Below, one piece after another: positions 54,265 through 62,590 of a stretch of DNA of 64,000 nt (position 1 is its first letter; each line of letters begins with the position of its first letter). Position numbers and translations under genes: made by a program. The DNA lies in assembly GCF_014656055.1 (NCBI RefSeq), contig NZ_BNBR01000004.1, positions 285,867-349,866 of the forward strand, given 5' to 3'. The notes under the pieces are model-generated. The model saw only the letters and a list, made by a program, of their open reading frames with translations. It was not told where the DNA came from and did no database searches. Source of the stretch: Streptomyces griseosporeus (GTDB lineage Bacteria; Actinomycetota; Actinomycetes; Streptomycetales; Streptomycetaceae).

Positions 54265-55812
54265 ATGGCATCTCCGAACCCGACGTCCCCGAAGGGGCGT
54301 ACCGCACTCGTCCTCGGCGGCGGACTCGCGGGCGCGCTCGCGGCGTACGAACTGGCCCCGTACGTCGACTCCGTGACCGTGGTCGACCGCGGCCACCGCC
54401 ACGGGCCCGGGGCCGGCCCCGCGCCGGACGAACCCGCGCTCATGCTGCACGCCGCGGGCGCCCGCGCGCTGGAGCGGCTGCACCCCGGCATCCTGGACGA
54501 GCTGGTCGCGGCCGGCGCCCACCGGCTCGGCATGACCACCGACATGGCCGTCCTCACTCTCAGGGGCTGGCTGGCGCACGGCTGCGAGGGGGGCTTCGTG
54601 ATCACGTGCAGCCGCGACCTCGCGCGGCGCGTGGTGCGCGGGCGCACCCTCGGCCAGGACAACATCACCGTGCTGGAGAACACCGAGGCCGTCTCCCTCA
54701 CCGGAGACGCCTACGTCCTGACCGGTGCCGTGGTCCGCGACCGGGCCACCGGACGGATGCGCCGGCTGGACGCGCAGATCGTCGTCGACGCCACCGGCCG
54801 GGGCAAGGGCGTCACCCGGCGGATCAGCGAACTGGGCCTGCCGCCCGTTCCCGTGGACTCCCTGGACGGCGGGATCGCCTACGCCACCCGGACGTTCCGC
54901 CTCGCCCCCCACATCGCGGCGGGCCGCCCGGCCGTCCACATCCAGCCCGACCCGTCCAACGACAGCCGGGGCGGCACCCTGCTGCCCGTCGAGGGCGACC
55001 GCTGGATCGCCACCCTCGTCGGCATGCGCGGCACCGAACCGCCTCTCGACGAGGCCGGGTTCATGAAGTACGCCGCCCGGCTGCGCGACCCCGCCCTCGT
55101 CGAACTCCTCGCCGGGGCCGAGCCGCTGGGCCCCGTGCACGGCCGGCAGTCCCTGGTCAACCGGCGCGTCCACCTGAAGTGGCTGCCGCGCGTGCCCAAG
55201 GGACTCGTCCTGCTCGGCGAGGCGGAGACCTGCTTCAACCCGGTGTACGGCTACGGCGCGTCCACCACCGCGATGGCGACGCTGGCGCTGCGCCGGGGTC
55301 TCGCCCGGTACGGCACCGGCGACAAGCTCACCCCGCGCGTGCGGCGTGACATAGCCAAGGCCACCATGGGCGCCTGGGGGACGTCGTCGCCCGGCGAGCG
55401 CCGGCACCCCGGCACCGTCGCGACCATGCGGCCCGGCCGCGCCGCCCTCGCCGTGATGAGGGTCCTCGGCCGCTACAGCGACCGGGTCCTGCGCGCCGGG
55501 ACCAGCCGCCCGGCCGCGACCCGGGCGCTGGTCGACATCATCACGCTCTCCCGGACCCCGGCCGCGCTGCTCGCCCCGTCGGTCGTGATCGCCGCCCTGC
55601 GCGGCCCCGACGAGGGCGCCCAGGGGACCACGCCGCCGCCCGCCGCGGCCGGCCGCGCCGTGGCCCCTCCCCACCCGCGCGGCCTCGACCGGGGCGGACT
55701 CCAGGGCCGTATGCCGGAAGCCTCCGTCGTCCCCGGCGTCCCCGGCGTCCCCGGCGTCCCCGGTGTCCCCGGTGTCCCCGGTGCGGAGGAACGCGCGCGT
55801 CAGGCGCACTGA
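54265..55812 (+). CDS. FAD-dependent epoxidase/hydroxylase-like oxidoreductase
   Basis: A 515-residue flavoprotein. The FAD site is VLGGGLAGALAAYEL (GGGLAG at residues 18-23), with IVVDATGRGKG and the C-terminal LLGEAETCFNPVYGYGASTTAMATLALRRGL, a motif shared with polyether and terpenoid epoxidases of the MonCI/LasC kind. The enzyme probably inserts oxygen into a double bond of a lipophilic product. The C-terminus carries six VPG repeats not expected in the family. A gap of 150 bp separates it from the DXS-like gene. Confidence 0.82.
   Translation: MASPNPTSPKGRTALVLGGGLAGALAAYELAPYVDSVTVVDRGHRHGPGAGPAPDEPALMLHAAGARALERLHPGILDELVAAGAHRLGMTTDMAVLTLRGWLAHGCEGGFVITCSRDLARRVVRGRTLGQDNITVLENTEAVSLTGDAYVLTGAVVRDRATGRMRRLDAQIVVDATGRGKGVTRRISELGLPPVPVDSLDGGIAYATRTFRLAPHIAAGRPAVHIQPDPSNDSRGGTLLPVEGDRWIATLVGMRGTEPPLDEAGFMKYAARLRDPALVELLAGAEPLGPVHGRQSLVNRRVHLKWLPRVPKGLVLLGEAETCFNPVYGYGASTTAMATLALRRGLARYGTGDKLTPRVRRDIAKATMGAWGTSSPGERRHPGTVATMRPGRAALAVMRVLGRYSDRVLRAGTSRPAATRALVDIITLSRTPAALLAPSVVIAALRGPDEGAQGTTPPPAAAGRAVAPPHPRGLDRGGLQGRMPEASVVPGVPGVPGVPGVPGVPGAEERARQAH
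55729..55782 (+). repeat. six 9-bp repeats encoding VPG
   Basis: Six in-frame copies of GTCCCCGGY near the 3' end of the flavoprotein gene, with only the last base of the unit varying. Confidence 0.9.
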
Positions 55813-55992
55813 CCCGCCGCGCCCCGGGCGCGAGTTCACCCAGGCGGCGCTTTAGGGCCGGTGGCCAGGCTGGAGGCGCGTGTGCCCCGGGCCGTGCCGG
55901 GCAGCCGACGGCACGGTGCGGGGCCCACGCGTCCCGGGCCCACGCTCCCGTGGAGTCCGGGCCCTCCCAGGCCACCCCCAAGGAGCCGGTCC

Positions 55993-56445
55993 ATGGCATC
56001 GACACACCGCACCCACTCCCACGCCCACCCCGGTGCGCACCGGTCCGCCGGTCGCACCCGCAGCTCCACCTCCCGGCCCGTGCGCCTCGCGTGGGGGCTG
56101 CTGGCCGCGTTCCTGCTCGTCTGGACGGTGTTCGAGGCGGTGAAGCACGCCGGCTGGGTGATCCCGCTGGCCCTGCTCGGCTTCGTCCTCCCCGACCTGT
56201 CGTTCTTCGTGGGCGCCTCGGGCCCGCACCAGCACGGCCAGCTCCCGGCCGGCACCGTCCGCGTCTACAACCCGCTGCACCGGCCGATCGTGCCGATCGT
56301 CGTGATGGCGATCCCCGCCGCCCTCGCGGACGGCCCCGGCGACAACGCCGCGCCCTTCACCTTCGGTCTCGCCTGGATGCTGCACATCGCGCTGGACCGC
56401 TCCCTCGGCTACGGTCTGCGCACCGCCGACGGCTGGCAGCGCTGA
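55993..56445 (+). CDS. DUF4260 family membrane protein
   Basis: A 150-residue protein. A His/Ser/Arg-rich N-terminus of about 47 residues precedes a DUF4260 membrane domain with about four helices: RLAWGLLAAFLLVWTVFEAVKHAGWVIPLALLGFVLPDLSFFVG, VYNPLHRPIVPIVVMAI and FGLAWMLHIALDRSLGYGLRTADGWQR, the last two being family signatures. GGAGCC lies upstream of the ATG. Function unknown. Confidence 0.85.
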   Translation: MASTHRTHSHAHPGAHRSAGRTRSSTSRPVRLAWGLLAAFLLVWTVFEAVKHAGWVIPLALLGFVLPDLSFFVGASGPHQHGQLPAGTVRVYNPLHRPIVPIVVMAIPAALADGPGDNAAPFTFGLAWMLHIALDRSLGYGLRTADGWQR

Positions 56446-56488
56446 GCGAGCCCGGCCCGCACCACGGCAACGGCACACGGCACACGAA

Positions 56489-56522
56489 GAGGCCCGCCGC
56501 CCCGGATGGGACGGCGGGCCTC
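56489..56522. terminator. bidirectional hairpin terminator
   Basis: GAGGCCCGCCG-CCC pairs with GGG-A-CGGCGGGCCTC (one bulge), between the stops of the DUF4260 gene and the convergent exporter gene. Confidence 0.7.
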
Positions 56523-56549
56523 CTCACGTACGGGCCGCGGCGGGCCGGC

Positions 56550-58082
56550 TCACACGCCGGTCGGCGCGGCGGGCTCGGCCACGGCGGCCGGGGCGCCCTT
56601 GACGGCGACGCCCTCGGCAGCGGACGTGCCGTCGGCGTCCGCCTCGTCGGCCTGCTGCCCTGCCGGGCGGATACCGCGGAAGCCGACGACGCCGTTGGCG
56701 ATGCTGAGGACCAGGAAGACCAGCAGCACGGTGAAACCGGACTGCAGGCCCTCGACCAGCGCCACGTCGTGGTGGGCGCCGGACGCGGCGACGTCCGTCA
56801 TGCGGTTGTTCATGACGCTGACGGCCACCGCGATACCGAACGCGGCACCGAGCTGGGTGGAGGCGTTCAGCAGCGCCGACGTCGACCCGGAGTCCTCGTC
56901 CGTGGCCTGCGAGGTGCCGACGACGGGCGTCGGGATCAGGCAGAGCACCAGACCGACACCGAAGGCCGCGGTCACCGGCAGCAGGAAGCCCCAGTAGCTC
57001 TTGTGCACCGGAAGCTGCGTCAGCGCCACGATGACGCCGACGAAGGCGACCGTACCGACCAGGTACATGCTGCGCGGACCGGTCTTGGTGATCACCTGCG
57101 AGGCGATCGGCGCGAGGACCAGCAGCGCGATGCTCACCGGCAGGTAGGCCAGACCGGTCTGCAGCGGGCTGTAGCCGAGGACGCCCTGCATCCACAGCGG
57201 CAGCAGGAAGAAGATCGGCATCATCATCGCAGCGGTCAGGAACTCGCCCAGGCTGCCCGCGACCACGGACCGGGTGCGGAACAGCCGCAGCGGCACCAGC
57301 GGGGCCGGGCTGCGCCGCTCCACCGCCACGAACGTCACCAGCAGGATGGCGGCGACGACGAACGAACCGGCCACCTTCCAGTCGGTCCAGCCCTCGTCGC
57401 TGCTGGTCACGATCGCGTACACCAGCAGCAGGACGCCCGCGGTGCCGGTGACGGCGCCGGCGAGGTCCTTCGCGGGCCGGTCGCCGGCCGGGCGGGGCAG
57501 CTTCACCAGGGCCACGGCGGCGGCGGCGAGCAGCACGCCGACCGGCACGTTGATCCAGAAGGCCCAGCGCCAGTCGACGTTGACGATGGCGCCGCCGAGG
57601 ATCGTGCCGACGCTGGCGCCGATGCCGATGACCGCGCCCCACACGCCGAACGCCTTCGCCCGCTCCTTCGGGTCGGGGAAGACGGTCACCAGGATCGACA
57701 GCGAGGCCGGCGACAAGGCGGCGGCGCCGACGCCCTGGGCGGCGCGCGCGGTCAGCAGCGCGGCCTCGGAGTCGGCGAGACCGGCGGCCAGCGAGGCGAG
57801 CGTGAACAGCCCGAGACCGGCCAGGAACACCTCACGCCGGCCGATCGTGTCGGACAGCCGGCCGCCGAGCAGCAGCAGACCGCCGAAGAGCAGGACGTAG
57901 ATGTTCATGACCCAGGTCAGGCCGGTGGTCGACAGACCGATGGCCGACTGGAGTTCGGGGCCCATCACGTTGATGATCGCCGAGTCGATGGCGATGACGA
58001 ACTGGGCGACGGAGACGACACCCAGGATCCACCAGCGCCGTGCGGGCGCCTCGGTCGTGGGCGAGGAGACTTGGAGCGGCAT
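56550..58082 (-). CDS. MFS exporter, DHA2 family
   Basis: A 510-residue membrane protein with about 14 helices, typical of drug:H+ antiporter family 2. Signs are VSVAQFVIAIDSAIINVMGPELQ (motif D1), GGRLSDTIGRREVFLAGL (motif A), GVGAAALSPASLSILVTVFPDPKERAKAFGVWGAVIGIGASVGTILGGAIV (motif C) and WRWAFWINVPVG. The last 40 residues are Ala/Asp-rich and cytoplasmic. It diverges from the P450 gene and probably exports the product of this cluster or gives drug resistance. Confidence 0.92.
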   Translation of the reverse strand: MPLQVSSPTTEAPARRWWILGVVSVAQFVIAIDSAIINVMGPELQSAIGLSTTGLTWVMNIYVLLFGGLLLLGGRLSDTIGRREVFLAGLGLFTLASLAAGLADSEAALLTARAAQGVGAAALSPASLSILVTVFPDPKERAKAFGVWGAVIGIGASVGTILGGAIVNVDWRWAFWINVPVGVLLAAAAVALVKLPRPAGDRPAKDLAGAVTGTAGVLLLVYAIVTSSDEGWTDWKVAGSFVVAAILLVTFVAVERRSPAPLVPLRLFRTRSVVAGSLGEFLTAAMMMPIFFLLPLWMQGVLGYSPLQTGLAYLPVSIALLVLAPIASQVITKTGPRSMYLVGTVAFVGVIVALTQLPVHKSYWGFLLPVTAAFGVGLVLCLIPTPVVGTSQATDEDSGSTSALLNASTQLGAAFGIAVAVSVMNNRMTDVAASGAHHDVALVEGLQSGFTVLLVFLVLSIANGVVGFRGIRPAGQQADEADADGTSAAEGVAVKGAPAAVAEPAAPTGV

Positions 58083-58394
58083 GAGTCCTCCAGCGGTCCG
58101 GCCCGGAGAGCCGGGACGGCCGCGGTCCGGGGACGGCAGAACGGATGAACGGACAGGGGGGTACGGAGTACAGGGGCTAGGAGTACAGGGGGTACGGGGT
58201 GCAGGGGCTCGGGGTACGCGTGGCGAAACGGAACGCGGGAATCACGTGTGCGGGGAGCGTAGGACCGGGCGTTGAAGCCGTACTAAAGCCGGGCGAAAAG
58301 CAGCCGGAACCGGCGGCGGACCAGGCGCCTTTGCCCCGGCACAAGCGCGGCTTGGCAGGCTCCACGCACCCGTTTCCGTATGGAGGCAGCACCC
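58083..58394. promoter_or_regulatory. divergent control region between exporter and P450, with tandem repeats
   Basis: No gene is seen in 312 bp. Three imperfect 15-16-bp direct repeats of the form RGTRCAGGGGSTMSGG begin at 58167, 58182 and 58198. They could be regulator binding sites for either gene. Confidence 0.45.
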
Positions 58395-59618
58395 ATGGAG
58401 TCAGTCGACACCGAGGTCCAGGCCGGGCCGATCCTGGACTATCCCTTCCACCGCCCGTCCGCGATCGAAGTCCCGCCCGTGTACGACGAGTTGAGGCAGC
58501 GATGCCCGGTCGCGCACGTCCGGCTGCCCAGCGGCGACGAGGGCTTCGTCGTCTCCCGCTACGACGATGTGCACACCGTCCTGTCCGACGCGCGCTTCAG
58601 CCGGGCCGCGACCACCGCGCCGGGCGCCCCCCAGCTGACCCGTACCCCGCCGCTGGCCGGCGGGCTGTTCACCATGGACCCGCCCGAGCACACGCGGCTG
58701 CGCAGGCTGGTGTCGAAGGAGTTCACCTTCCGCCGGGTGCAGAACCTGCGGCCGCGGATCCAGGAGCTGACCGACGGGCTCCTCGACGCGATGGAGCAGC
58801 ACGGGGCGCCCGCCGACCTGAACACCGCGCTCGCCTTCCCGCTGCCGGTGATGGTCATCTGTGAACTGCTCGGCGTGCCCTTCGAGGACCGCGACAAGTT
58901 CCGCGGTTGGTCGGACGCGTTCGTCTCGCTCACCTCGCACAGCCCCGAGGAGGTGGCCGCCCAGCGCAAGGGCATGATCGACTACCTGGCGGCGCTGATC
59001 CGGCGCAAGCGGGAGGAGCCCGGCGGGGACCTGATGAGCGCGCTCGTCGCCGCGCACGACGAGGAGGGGCGGCTCACCGAGCACGAGCTGATCACCATGG
59101 GCATCACGCTGCTCGTGGCCGGGCACGAGACGACCGTGTCCATGATCGGCAAGTGCGTGCTGACCCTGCTGCGCCACCCCGAGCACCTGGCGGCCCTGCG
59201 CGAACACCCCGAGCACCTGGACCACGCCGTCGAGGAACTCCTCCGCATCAACCCCATCGGGGACGGGGGCCCGCTGCGGGTCACCCTGGAGGACGTCGAG
59301 ATCGCCGGCACGCACATCCCGAAGGGCAGCGCGGTCCTCGCCGCGATCTGCTCCGCGAACCAGGACCCGGCGCGCTTCCCCGAGGGCTCACCCGCCGACT
59401 TCCACCCCGGCCGCCCCTCGGCCCCCCAGCACGTCGCCTTCGGCCACGGCCCCCACTTCTGCCTGGGCGCCCCCCTGGCCCGCGCGGAACTCCAGATCGT
59501 CATCGGCTCCCTGGTCCGCCGCTTCCCCCGGCTGAGGCTGGCGGAGGACGTGGAGAACCTGCACCTGACGGAGGGCATGATGGTGCATGGGCTCACTCGG
59601 CTGCCGGTTGCGTGGTGA
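58395..59618 (+). CDS. cytochrome P450
   Basis: A 407-residue bacterial class I P450. The I-helix oxygen motif is LLVAGHETTVS, the K-helix ExxR is EELLR, and the heme loop is FGHGPHFCLGAPLAR with Cys356 as heme ligand. The ATG at 58395 is preferred because GGAGG lies just upstream; an ATG at 58380 adds five residues. Substrate binding regions are of the CYP107/105 sort seen in macrolide and other tailoring enzymes, by general resemblance. It needs ferredoxin partners that are not encoded here. Confidence 0.93.
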   Translation: MESVDTEVQAGPILDYPFHRPSAIEVPPVYDELRQRCPVAHVRLPSGDEGFVVSRYDDVHTVLSDARFSRAATTAPGAPQLTRTPPLAGGLFTMDPPEHTRLRRLVSKEFTFRRVQNLRPRIQELTDGLLDAMEQHGAPADLNTALAFPLPVMVICELLGVPFEDRDKFRGWSDAFVSLTSHSPEEVAAQRKGMIDYLAALIRRKREEPGGDLMSALVAAHDEEGRLTEHELITMGITLLVAGHETTVSMIGKCVLTLLRHPEHLAALREHPEHLDHAVEELLRINPIGDGGPLRVTLEDVEIAGTHIPKGSAVLAAICSANQDPARFPEGSPADFHPGRPSAPQHVAFGHGPHFCLGAPLARAELQIVIGSLVRRFPRLRLAEDVENLHLTEGMMVHGLTRLPVAW

Positions 59619-59667
59619 CGACCGGGAACGTCATGCCGTAGCACGCACTCCCCCAGACACACGAGAC

Positions 59668-59698
59668 CGGCGCCACCGGGACACTCCGGGCGGCGCCG
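59668..59698 (+). terminator. terminator after the P450 gene
   Basis: CGGCGCC...GGCGCCG arms with inner CCGG/CCGG pairing form a 7+4-bp interrupted stem about 50 bases after the P450 stop. Confidence 0.45.
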
Positions 59699-59745
59699 AC
59701 CTCTTGCCCCGCCGCGCGGCGCCCGGCGGCCCTTAGGCTCCTCAC

Positions 59746-60387
59746 GTGATTGAGACCATTGTGTTCGACGTAGGCGAGACGATCACTCGTGACGACGGCT
59801 ACTGGGCCTCCTGGGCCGACTGGTTGAACGTCCCGCGCCACACCCTGTCAGCCCTCGTGGGGGCTGTCGTTGCCCGGGGCCTCGACAATGCAGAAGCGCT
59901 CCGGCTGGCCCGGCCAGGGGTCGACGTGGCCGCCGAATACCACGCCCGTGAGGCCGCGGGGCGAGGTGAGGACCTGGGCGAAGCCGATCTGTACGACGAC
60001 GTCCGCCCCACACTGGCCGCGCTGCGACGGGCGGGCGTCCGGGTGATCATCGCGGGGAACCAGACGGTGCGCGCGGGTGAACTGCTGCGTGATCTGGATC
60101 TACCCGCTGATGTGATCGTGACGTCCGGTGATTGGGGGGTCGCGAAGCCCGCCCCCGCGTTCTTCGAGCGGGTCCTGGAGATTGCCCAGACTGCGCCTGA
60201 CCGCACGTTGTACGTCGGGGATCATCCCGCCAACGATGTGTTCCCGGCCAAGGCCGCCGGGCTGCGCGTTGCACATGTCCGCCGGGGACCCTGGGGCCAT
60301 CTGTGGGCGGGTGACCCGGAGGTCGCGGCGGCGGCTGACTGGCGTATCGACGACCTGGGACAGCTCCTGGAGATCGTCAGCGGCTGA
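59746..60387 (+). CDS. HAD-family hydrolase
   Basis: A 213-residue HAD phosphatase-like protein. Motif I is VFDVGETITRDD; unusually the second Asp of DxD is Glu (D-V-G-E), motif II is IIAGNQT, motif III uses SGDWGVAKPAPAFFERV, and motif IV is LYVGDHPANDVFPAKAAG. A GTG start is used. The protein probably removes phosphate from a small molecule. Codon use is less GC-biased than in the genes to the left. Confidence 0.85.
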   Translation: MIETIVFDVGETITRDDGYWASWADWLNVPRHTLSALVGAVVARGLDNAEALRLARPGVDVAAEYHAREAAGRGEDLGEADLYDDVRPTLAALRRAGVRVIIAGNQTVRAGELLRDLDLPADVIVTSGDWGVAKPAPAFFERVLEIAQTAPDRTLYVGDHPANDVFPAKAAGLRVAHVRRGPWGHLWAGDPEVAAAADWRIDDLGQLLEIVSG

Positions 60388-60458
60388 TCGCGGCACGAAG
60401 CGCGCCGGCGTGTCGGCCCCAGTACGGTATGGAGTGGACGTATCGAACTGGAGCCATG

Positions 60459-61640
60459 ATGGCTGCACTTGCGCACGGTGGGATGGGGCGCCGGATCGCC
60501 TACTACCGCCGGTCGAGACGAATGACGCAGCAGCAGCTCGCTGACGCGGCCTGCGTCGCCCTCGGAACAGTCCGCAAGGTCGAACGCGGGGAGCGGGGTG
60601 TCAGTGACGCCACGCTTGAAGTGATCGCCGAAGCGCTGGGTGTCGAACCCGCGCAGTTGCGCGCGGACCGGGAACCGGCTCACACCCGAGTGCGTGCCGC
60701 GTTGCCCGCCCTTTCCGCAGCCATCGCGACCTACGACATCCCCGACGACGGTCCTCTCCGGCCTCTGCACGAGCTTCGTCGGGCGGTCGCCCAGGCCGTT
60801 GAATGGCGCCTGGCCGCCCAGTACACGCGTCTCGCCGCCAGCCTTCCGGATCTGCTCGCGCAGCTTGCCCGCGCCTTCCACCGAAGCCCTGAAACGGAGA
60901 AACCGGACCTCGCCGCGCTCATGGTCACGGCGTACCGGTGCGCGGACGCCATCGCCTACAAGTTCGGCGCCCGCGACCTGTCGGCGCGGCTCATCGAGCT
61001 GATGCGCTGGGTTGTGCGGGAAGCCGACGACCCCGTCCTGTCCGCGGCTGTCGCCTACGTCCGAACGGAAACGTTCTTAGCGGCCCGTGCCCACACAGCG
61101 GGCCTGCGCACTCTGGAACAGGCCATCGACGCAGCCCCCCGGCCACGTGCGGCCGAGGAGATCGCAGCGCGCGGAGCCCTGCACATGCGGGCCGCCGTGA
61201 TCGCCGGGCGTGCACGTGACGCTTCCTCCGCCGTCCTGCACCTGGGGGAAGCCCGGAGGCTGGCCGACCGGGTGGACGAGGACATCTACCGCGGCACCGC
61301 CTTCGGCCCCGACTCGGTGCGCATCCACGAGGTCTCCGTCGCCGTGAGTCTCGGGGACGAGCACGTCGGTCGCGCGCTTGAGGTGGCCGGCGAGTGGGAG
61401 CCACCGGCGGATCTGCCGGCCGAGCGACGCTCCGGGTTCTACATCGAACTGGCCCGTGCCCAGCTGTGGTCGGGCCGGGCGGACGACGCGTTCGAGTCCC
61501 TCAAGGCCGCCCGCCATATCGCGCCCCAGCACACCCGCGAGCATCCCTGGGTCCGGGAGGACGCGGCAACTCTGCGCCGCCTGAAGCGCGCTGACTCCGA
61601 GGCGCTCACCAACTTCGCCGAGTGGTGCGCGGCGATCTGA
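60459..61640 (+). CDS. XRE-family helix-turn-helix regulator with TPR-like C-terminus
   Basis: A 393-residue regulator. The Cro/CI-type helix-turn-helix is RRIAYYRRSRRMTQQQLADAACVALGTVRKVERGERGVSDATLEVIAEALG near the N-terminus; the remaining 300 residues are helical repeats (RLAASLPDLLAQLARAFH, RTLEQAIDAAPRPRAAEEIAARGALHMRAAVIAGRARDASSAVLHLGEA). The ATG at 60459 is chosen for its GGAG five bases upstream; ATGs at 60429 and 60456 are possible. Such regulators are common in Streptomyces accessory regions. Targets are unknown. Confidence 0.85.
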   Translation: MAALAHGGMGRRIAYYRRSRRMTQQQLADAACVALGTVRKVERGERGVSDATLEVIAEALGVEPAQLRADREPAHTRVRAALPALSAAIATYDIPDDGPLRPLHELRRAVAQAVEWRLAAQYTRLAASLPDLLAQLARAFHRSPETEKPDLAALMVTAYRCADAIAYKFGARDLSARLIELMRWVVREADDPVLSAAVAYVRTETFLAARAHTAGLRTLEQAIDAAPRPRAAEEIAARGALHMRAAVIAGRARDASSAVLHLGEARRLADRVDEDIYRGTAFGPDSVRIHEVSVAVSLGDEHVGRALEVAGEWEPPADLPAERRSGFYIELARAQLWSGRADDAFESLKAARHIAPQHTREHPWVREDAATLRRLKRADSEALTNFAEWCAAI

Positions 61641-61758
61641 CCGGTCCACGGCGACTACCCCTCGCTGGGGTACTTGTGGGGAGTCTGTGCCCCCACCATT
61701 TGTCGCGACGCCACGTGAACCGATCAGCCGCGCAGCAGGACAGAGACGGAGCGCCGAC

Positions 61759-62361
61759 ATGGGAAACGCTGCAGCCGCAGCGCACGACTCGCCCAGGCCC
61801 ACCATGACGATCCGCATCTACACCGTGGACCGCCACGGCAGGATCATCAGCGACCGCGGCACAGTCGATGTGCGCCCCGCTGCGGTGCTGCCCGTCCGCG
61901 ACGTGTGGGCGCCCTGCGCGTGCCCGAAGTGCCGGGTCGAAACGGGCGGTGAGCTGGTGGATTCCATCGACCGGAACCACGCGGCTGCGCCCGTGGACCT
62001 CAACACGATGCGCGAGACCGTCGGCATTCTGCTGGACTCGAAGGGGGCCCCGGCCGGGCCGGCACCGTCCGGCGCCGAACTGGAGACCCTGACCGCGACA
62101 CTACGCGGTCACCTCGACGTACTGATGCCCGAGGTGGAACGCCTCACGGTCGCGCTGCCCGAGAACAGCACCCTCCGCTACTGCGCCCTCGCCTGCCTGG
62201 GCGAGGCACGCGACCGCCTGCGCGTCGAACCGAGCCCCCGCTACGGCGGGCCGGCCGGCCACGCACGGCGCCTGGCCCGGGTCCTCAACGCCCTGTGCGA
62301 CCACCATGAGCAACTGGCGTGTACATCTCGGCACAAGCAACCGGGAGGAGGCCCCCGGTGA
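61759..62361 (+). CDS. DUF6415 family protein
   Basis: A 200-residue protein whose second half (about residues 80-190: RETVGILLDSKG, ELETLTATLRGHLDVLMPEVERL, RYCALACLGEARDRL, AGHARRLARVLNALCDHHEQL) fits DUF6415, a family of unknown function annotated in Streptomyces. The first half has CACPKCRVETGG, a CxCxxC that could bind zinc. The ATG at 61759 is preferred; the ATG at 61804 is an alternative. Its end overlaps the next small gene by 56 bp. Confidence 0.7.
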   Translation: MGNAAAAAHDSPRPTMTIRIYTVDRHGRIISDRGTVDVRPAAVLPVRDVWAPCACPKCRVETGGELVDSIDRNHAAAPVDLNTMRETVGILLDSKGAPAGPAPSGAELETLTATLRGHLDVLMPEVERLTVALPENSTLRYCALACLGEARDRLRVEPSPRYGGPAGHARRLARVLNALCDHHEQLACTSRHKQPGGGPR

Positions 62362-62506
62362 GCTGTCCGCTCCGCGCGTGCCAGGTCTACGGCAGGAGGT
62401 GTGGGCCCATCGGGACCACGTCGCCGAAGCGGCCGGGCTCGACCCCGACCAGGTACGCCTCCTCGCGCGGATCCTGCTCCCGCGCGCGTTCGAGGCGGCC
62501 ACGTGA
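62306..62506 (+). CDS. 66-residue protein overlapping the DUF6415 gene
   Basis: A small polar protein, MSNWRVHLGTSNREEAPGEL at the start and a helical VWAHRDHVAEAAGLDPDQVRLLARILLPRAF end. It begins inside the DUF6415 gene in another frame, has no clear ribosome site and is probably coupled to it. Its amino acid pattern is that of a real soluble protein rather than a shadow frame. Family not recognised. Confidence 0.55.
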   Translation: MSNWRVHLGTSNREEAPGELSAPRVPGLRQEVWAHRDHVAEAAGLDPDQVRLLARILLPRAFEAAT

Positions 62507-62514
62507 GGCACCGA

Positions 62515-62558
62515 CACGCGGACGCCCGGCCGAGGGGCGACGGCCGGGCGTCCGCGTG
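62515..62558. terminator. strong bidirectional hairpin terminator
   Basis: CACGCGGACGCCCGGCC and its exact complement form a perfect 17-bp stem with a 10-base loop, between the small + strand gene and the convergent flavoprotein gene. Confidence 0.85.
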
Positions 62559-62590
62559 GGAGGGGGCAGGTGCGGGTCGGAGAGGGCGGG

